Shown in pieces: positions 40,028-44,155 of a stretch of 44,155 nt of DNA. Source of the stretch: Nemertoderma westbladi (Eukaryota > Xenacoelomorpha > Nemertodermatida > Nemertodermatidae); contig JAUCBJ010007312.1 in NCBI GenBank assembly GCA_032718475.1, positions 1 to 44,155 on the forward strand. The letters are read 5' to 3'. A program made the translations under genes and the position numbers. Below the pieces are notes generated by a model. That model was not told the origin of the DNA, ran no database searches, and worked only from the letters and a program-made list of their open reading frames with translations. Each line of letters starts with the position of its first letter. The first letter of the stretch is position 1.

Positions 40028-41266
40028 GATTATAATAAAGACTATTGTAACCCAATTATTATACCACCAAACAATTATATACAACATCAGCTCATATGGG
40101 ATGTGCATCTACAAACTCTGCATTCTGGGAGATCCATAATTATGTCAGAGTTACGTCATAAATATTATTTAGTAACTCAGCGAGCAGCATTGGATAAAGT
40201 TCTTAGAAATTGTATACAATGTAAACAATTTAACAGCAGACCCATGAAGCAACAAATGTTGGAAATACCAAAGGAGCGGATAACAGCATTTAAACCTCCC
40301 TTTTCAACAACAATGGTCGACCTTTGGGGTCCTGTTTCTTGCAAGAGAGCAAGGTCAATGGTTAAACGGTGGTGTGTTATGTATACATGTTATGCAAGCC
40401 GGGCAGTGCACATTGATAGGGTTACTGACCTTAGCACCAATGCGTTTATATTGTCACTAAGAAGATTTATCGGTCGGAGAGGGACAGTTCAAAAAATTAG
40501 TTCAGATAATGGAACCAATTTTAAAGGAGCAGACAATGAGTTATCAAAGGCTGTGAAAGAATGGAATAAAAAACAAATTACATTAGAACTCCGTGACAAG
40601 GGAATAAATTGGGAATTTCATACAGCTAAAGCTCCATGGCGTTCTGGAATGGTTGAGAGACTTAATCGATCAGTGAAACAAGCATTCTTCAAAGCTATTC
40701 CCCCAAATATGACATTAACAGATGATCAGTTTGTAACTGTGCTTGTCGAAATAGAAGCAATAATAAATTCACGTCCTTTAGTAGGTCAAACCACTGATAT
40801 TAATGACCCTCAGGTCATCACACCAGGACATTTACTTATGACCAATCCTTCTGCCATCATACCTCGTTGTGAACCTGAAGAATGTCACCAATATGCACGA
40901 AAGGCGTGGAAGGTAACGCAATATGTTGCTCAACGTTTCTGGGACCATTGGTTAAAATACTATATACCATCATTGAGTATCCGTTCCCAGTGGTATTATA
41001 CCAATAGAAACCTATCAGTAGGTGACCTAGTTCTAATAACGGATGAGAATATACCCAGACGTGAGTGGTTAACTGCTAGAATATTGGAAGTGAAGCCTGA
41101 CTCAGCTGGTCTTGTAAGATCTGTAGAGCTTCTAACCATCCATGGTTCCAAACTAAAACGCCCAGTACAACGACTGTGTTTATTGGAAGAAGCTCGGAAA
41201 GATATAGGTGACTACACCAAGAAATTGTCTCGTACAGACGCATTGAAGACTTCTGTTTTGCATTGA
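39827..41266 (+). CDS. BEL-2 integrase (C-terminal part of pol)
   Basis: The ATG at 39827 lies in the right duplicate; unique sequence starts at 40028. Zinc-binding region with HLQTLHSGRSIIMSELRHKY and NCIQCKQF; DDE core with Asp in TTMVDLWGPV, Asp in KISSDNGTNFKG and Glu in GMVERLNRSVKQ; then EIEAIINSRPL, VITPGHLLM, KAWKVTQYVAQRFWDHW, SVGDLVLI and a final RLCLLEEARKDIGDY. The ending closely parallels the BEL-3 fragment, so BEL-2 and BEL-3 are related. All catalytic residues are present. Function in relatives: strand transfer of the cDNA into host DNA. Here it is separated from the rest of the polyprotein by the LINE segment. Confidence 0.93.
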   Translation: MYPKHITIAELNCAEKKLIILAQKRSYPQEYLILMDGKKVSDTSPLYRYTPFLRDGVIHATTRLPIEDYNKDYCNPIIIPPNNYIQHQLIWDVHLQTLHSGRSIIMSELRHKYYLVTQRAALDKVLRNCIQCKQFNSRPMKQQMLEIPKERITAFKPPFSTTMVDLWGPVSCKRARSMVKRWCVMYTCYASRAVHIDRVTDLSTNAFILSLRRFIGRRGTVQKISSDNGTNFKGADNELSKAVKEWNKKQITLELRDKGINWEFHTAKAPWRSGMVERLNRSVKQAFFKAIPPNMTLTDDQFVTVLVEIEAIINSRPLVGQTTDINDPQVITPGHLLMTNPSAIIPRCEPEECHQYARKAWKVTQYVAQRFWDHWLKYYIPSLSIRSQWYYTNRNLSVGDLVLITDENIPRREWLTARILEVKPDSAGLVRSVELLTIHGSKLKRPVQRLCLLEEARKDIGDYTKKLSRTDALKTSVLH

Positions 41267-42440
41267 CTGTTATTATGCTATATTCTATAATATACGATAT
41301 TTTAAGTTTTATTTCGTATATATTATTGTTGTATTAGTCCTAGATGTGAATAATACGGGAAATGTACTATGCTAGGTCAAGTAAGTATATGGTCTCTAGC
41401 ATCATTTATGTTCAAGTTTTAGTTCATTACATAATTTGGAAAAAGGTTAGTTATTTTTGTTGTTGGAATATATTTTAGTGTGATTATAATGAAATTGATT
41501 TATGACTATGTGAGTTGACTATTAATTTACATATGGAAAATAAGTATGTGTGTATGATATACTGTATATTTTTTTTTTATTCCTTAAAGTAAAGATCAAA
41601 TATATCGTTATATACATTTATTTGATCTTGTGGCAAAAAATTGAAGTTACACATAACTAAGATTATGTGTATTGATTAAGTTGGTTGTTTCACAATCAGG
41701 ATAGTAAAAAATGATTGTGGTTTTCTTGACAAAATGGTATTTAACAGAGTTGAGAAAATATACTGATTGAGTCAGGCAAACTAACTATAAATTTTATCCA
41801 AAGCAGGAAATAATAATTTTAAATATTTTCGGATATTATATCAAAATAATTTCAAATATTTGGAATTCTGTGAGCTGGACTATTGGGCTCTCTGTATGTA
41901 ATGTTCGGTTTAAATTGGTATTTATTCCCGATAGTATTTGCTGCTGCCTATTAAGAAGTCTTAGTAAGTCTAAAACACCATACTCAAGTAAAATTGCAGT
42001 GAAGCACCACACTGCGCTTCTTTGATGATCGCACCACACTGCGCTTCTTTGATGATCGCACCACACTGCGCTTCTTTGATGATCGCACCACAATGCGCTT
42101 CTTTGATGATCGCACCACAATGCGCTTCCTTGTCGCTTGCACCACAACGCGCTTCTTATAGCACTACAGGTCTATAGTAAACAGATTACTATTGAGGAAT
42201 AGAATAGTCAATGGTTGACTCTCTGCCTATTTGGATGTGTCGACCTTTTGGATTAAAAGATCAATGCGAATATATATATATATGAACAATAGCCCACATG
42301 GATAGATATATTTATTGGATTTGTATAGATTCTTGTGATGTATTTCAAATATTGTGCTATTGTCAGTAATTTGTCAAAAACCTTTGTAAATGTTCATTGC
42401 GTCCTATTTTTTGTAAATTTATATAAAGGATTATCCAAAT
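41267..42440. other. BEL-2 3' region with three hairpins
   Basis: No gene between pol and the 3' LTR. Three hairpins stand in a row: 41592-41602 with 41619-41629 (11-bp stem AAGATCAAATA), 41649-41656 with 41663-41670 (8-bp stem ACACATAA), and 41691-41698 with 41712-41719 (8-bp stem CACAATCA). A minisatellite lies at 42004-42163. A short (AT)n run is near 42274. Confidence 0.6.
42004..42163 (+). repeat. 27-bp minisatellite, six copies
   Basis: Unit GCACCACACTGCGCTTCTTT plus GATGATC, starting at 42004, 42031, 42058, 42085, 42112 and 42139. The last two units are diverged. The minus-strand frame 41836-42147 only reflects the repeat. Confidence 0.9.
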
Positions 42441-42451
42441 TTAGGGAGCGG
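42441..42451 (+). promoter_or_regulatory. BEL-2 polypurine tract
   Basis: TTAGGGAGCGG directly before the 3' LTR. BEL-3 has the same GGAGCGG ending directly before its LTR (16998-17004), supporting both boundaries. Confidence 0.7.
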
Positions 42452-42980
42452 TGTAAGGACGCCACCTAGCGTGTATTGATGGTATTTTACCTATATATAA
42501 AGATGGTGCTACCGGTATGGAATTACATTTCATATAACTTGTTAGTGTGGCAGGTTTTTGTTAAAAACATATTTTAGTATTTCAGTCGGTTTTATTATAA
42601 CACTGTCAGACTGTAACATTCAGACTCATCAACATACAGATGAAATCAGATATGTTGAGTTCGTCGTGAGGTGGTTGTGCCAGGGTGAAAGGGTTGTGGG
42701 TGTGGAGGGCTGAACGGGCATAGACGCTGACTGTCTGCATAGGCCAGTGACCAAATACCTGGGCCTATGTATCAGTTATGGACCGCATTATTAGGGACCT
42801 TCCCCGGGGGGCTTGATTGTCCAATCTTTTGGGATTGTTTCACAGTTATTCCAAGAAACCGAAGGTTTAAGCGTATTTACGCGTCAAAGATTCTGCCACA
42901 GCTCAAATTGCTTAGGAAGTTTATCGCTATTGATAAACCGTGATAGCGATAATACTTATTCCTGCATTCACGGTTTAACA
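42452..42980 (+). repeat. BEL-2 3' LTR (529 bp, possibly truncated)
   Basis: Matches 29932-30460 with two differences. The sequence after 42980 (GTGTTTGTAAATT) differs from that after 30460, and does not repeat the CTGAG found before 29932. Confidence 0.85.
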
Positions 42981-44155
42981 GTGTTTGTAAATTATTGTTC
43001 TAGAACTAGATTCTGTGATATTTCTTATTGAAAAATATTGCAAAAATATACCATCTCAAAGTGGAAGTGGTGATGGTATCAAAGCTCCTAAACTGTTGCG
43101 ATCCAGTAAAAACTTTGATTTTAACAGGAGTTGTATTATTTGCGGTGAGAAATGTCTCAAGAAATATCCAAAGAATACCGGACGATGGAGAAGAGTAGTT
43201 GAGTGTCAGACGGTCGAGGTGCAAGATTAACTCCTACGAATATGTAAATTACGAGGGCTTCGAGTAGATGAACTTGCAGGAAAAGTTGAATTTCGCTTAG
43301 GTTCCGTTTGTGGTGATGTCATTACAAGTGGCGTGAAGTTTCAGAATGATTGCTATAAAGCCTTCAATGTTAAAAGGAACTCAATTGCGGCCTTGAGAAA
43401 AACTATAGATATAGAAGAAAAAAAAGATGTTAGGGTGGAGAAACCGAGCGAGAAGGCCTTCATAAAAATGGTCGAGGAACTTGAAAAGACTAAACTAAAA
43501 TTTGGGATTCTAGTGAGATATTCGGCATATATCTTCCTTTCATTCATTTGGTACAGAAGAAGACACTGTCACAGCTCTACAAGGCAGTCAACGCACAAAT
43601 CTAATCAATAAAATTCAAGCTCATTTTGGTGATAAGATTTTTGTACTGCATGCAGAAGGCGTGCAAGTGCTATTTGTTTCAAACAAGGCTTCAATTTCCA
43701 CTGGAAGCAGATCAACGTCCCTCAACCAATAATACAGTATTGACAGTAACCTTAACTCCTTAGTCCAAAAAATAACGTTTGAAATAAAGCAACTTGAAGA
43801 TGAATCTCATCGCAAGTTCTACAATAATTCAAATACATTCTCATACAACAACATGATATCATCCACAAGCAGTTCATTACTCTCACTAATATATCACGAT
43901 CAGTTTCGTAGGGTAATATTTATAGAGTCAATTTGCATTTCACAATCAGTCCCTAATTGCTAAAATCTATAATGAAACTACACTAGGCTTGGCATTACGA
44001 GTTCAACATCATTTTGGTTCTAGAGATGTAAAAGCTTCTGTGGGATGTAACTGGCCCTTCGCCCCGCAACCCAGTTTTTCCCCCATACGCTAAAATACTC
44101 TGAAACCTACTGTAAAGGTTTTTCTGGGATATGACTGATTTGTTTTCTTCGCTAA
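42981..44155 (+). pseudogene. Decayed copy of a multicopy invertebrate protein family
   Basis: Pieces in different frames read, in order: SCIICGEKCLKKYP (43129 on), FRLGSVCGDVITSGVKFQND then CYKAF (43291-43370), a helical block EKAFIKMVEELEKTK (about 43450), NLINKIQAHFGDKIFVLHAE (about 43600), and LGLALRVQHHFGSRDVKASV (about 43990). This series (CxxC near the N-terminus, a W/F-H/N-x-x-CY box, a HFGDxI box and a GLAxxxHHxxGSR box) recalls a large family of uncharacterised proteins I remember as very repetitive in corals, molluscs and hemichordates. Function unknown. At least three frameshifts or stops interrupt it here. The recognition is from memory of the pattern, not from a search. Confidence 0.5.

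Larger units (their letters stand above)
29932..42980 (+). mobile_element. BEL-2: BEL/Pao element, nearly complete
   Basis: LTR (29932 to at least 30460), long leader, one gag-pol frame (32107-41266, split by a LINE B piece), 3' region with hairpins and a minisatellite, polypurine tract TTAGGGAGCGG (42441-42451), LTR from 42452 to 42980. It is inserted in antisense in BEL-1 gag at 29931/29932. No matching 5-bp duplication is seen at 42981, so the right end has been altered or the LTR is longer than the shared 529 bp and its 3' copy was cut. The two LTR copies differ at two positions. Confidence 0.88.

Noticed and set aside
43006-43547. Minus-strand ORFs at 43006-43224 and 43353-43547
   Set aside because: Antisense shadows of the plus-strand orphan-family remnant.

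Overview
The window is eukaryotic, AT-rich, repeat-dominated DNA, most likely from a marine invertebrate. The evidence is spliced and fragmented reading frames, LTR and non-LTR retrotransposons, TTAA-type DNA transposon ends, tRNA-derived sequence, TATA/CCAAT promoters, and no bacterial gene organisation. I cannot name the species. No ordinary single-copy host gene is evident. Almost all recognisable coding sequence belongs to mobile elements, several nested in one another.

Layout. 1-367 (minus) is the start of a gag-like frame leaving the window. 368-2600 holds nothing I can assign. 2618-3870 is a large foldback repeat carrying seven copies of a CTCF-like 19-mer. 3871-4930 is AT-rich and ends in a 49-bp repeat. 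4931-5208 is a MITE. 5205-7165 is a decayed LINE (family A) whose frame contains exactly 20 copies of a 42-bp repeat. 7254-7420 is a fragment of a second LINE (family B), interrupted at a TTAA by a piggyBac-like terminus.

7995-20237 is a Copia element with apparently identical 143-bp LTRs, inserted in a family B LINE. Its reverse transcriptase is split by a 6.8-kb defective BEL/Pao element (12104-18909; here BEL-3) with a CAGTG target duplication. BEL-3 keeps a 5' LTR piece, the integrase end, a 3' LTR of about 1.9 kb and, in the env position after pol, a separate gene (14146-15979). That gene encodes a triple zinc-knuckle protein and seems to contain a 79-nt intron. It is the most novel item here.

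20238-21870 is a head-to-tail array of LINE B 3' tails. Then follow a piggyBac-like end, a larger frameshifted LINE B copy (22145-23640) and a palindromic 30-bp satellite. A compact promoter (GC box, three inverted CCAAT boxes, TATA) precedes a one-zinc-finger ORF (24309-24524), which abuts the LTR of BEL-1 (24525-29931, minus).

BEL-1 gag is interrupted by BEL-2 (29932-42980, plus), a young element whose LTR copies differ at 2 of 529 positions by eye. BEL-2 has one very long gag-pol frame, broken only by a LINE B internal fragment flanked by a 289-bp direct duplication of BEL-2 itself. The right end (42981-44155) is a decayed copy of a multicopy invertebrate protein family of unknown function.

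The genes work as retroelement modules (gag, protease, RT, RNase H, integrase) rather than as a host pathway. The nesting gives a relative order: LINE B before Copia before BEL-3, and BEL-1 before BEL-2 before the LINE B segment in BEL-2. All boundaries and identities were read by eye.
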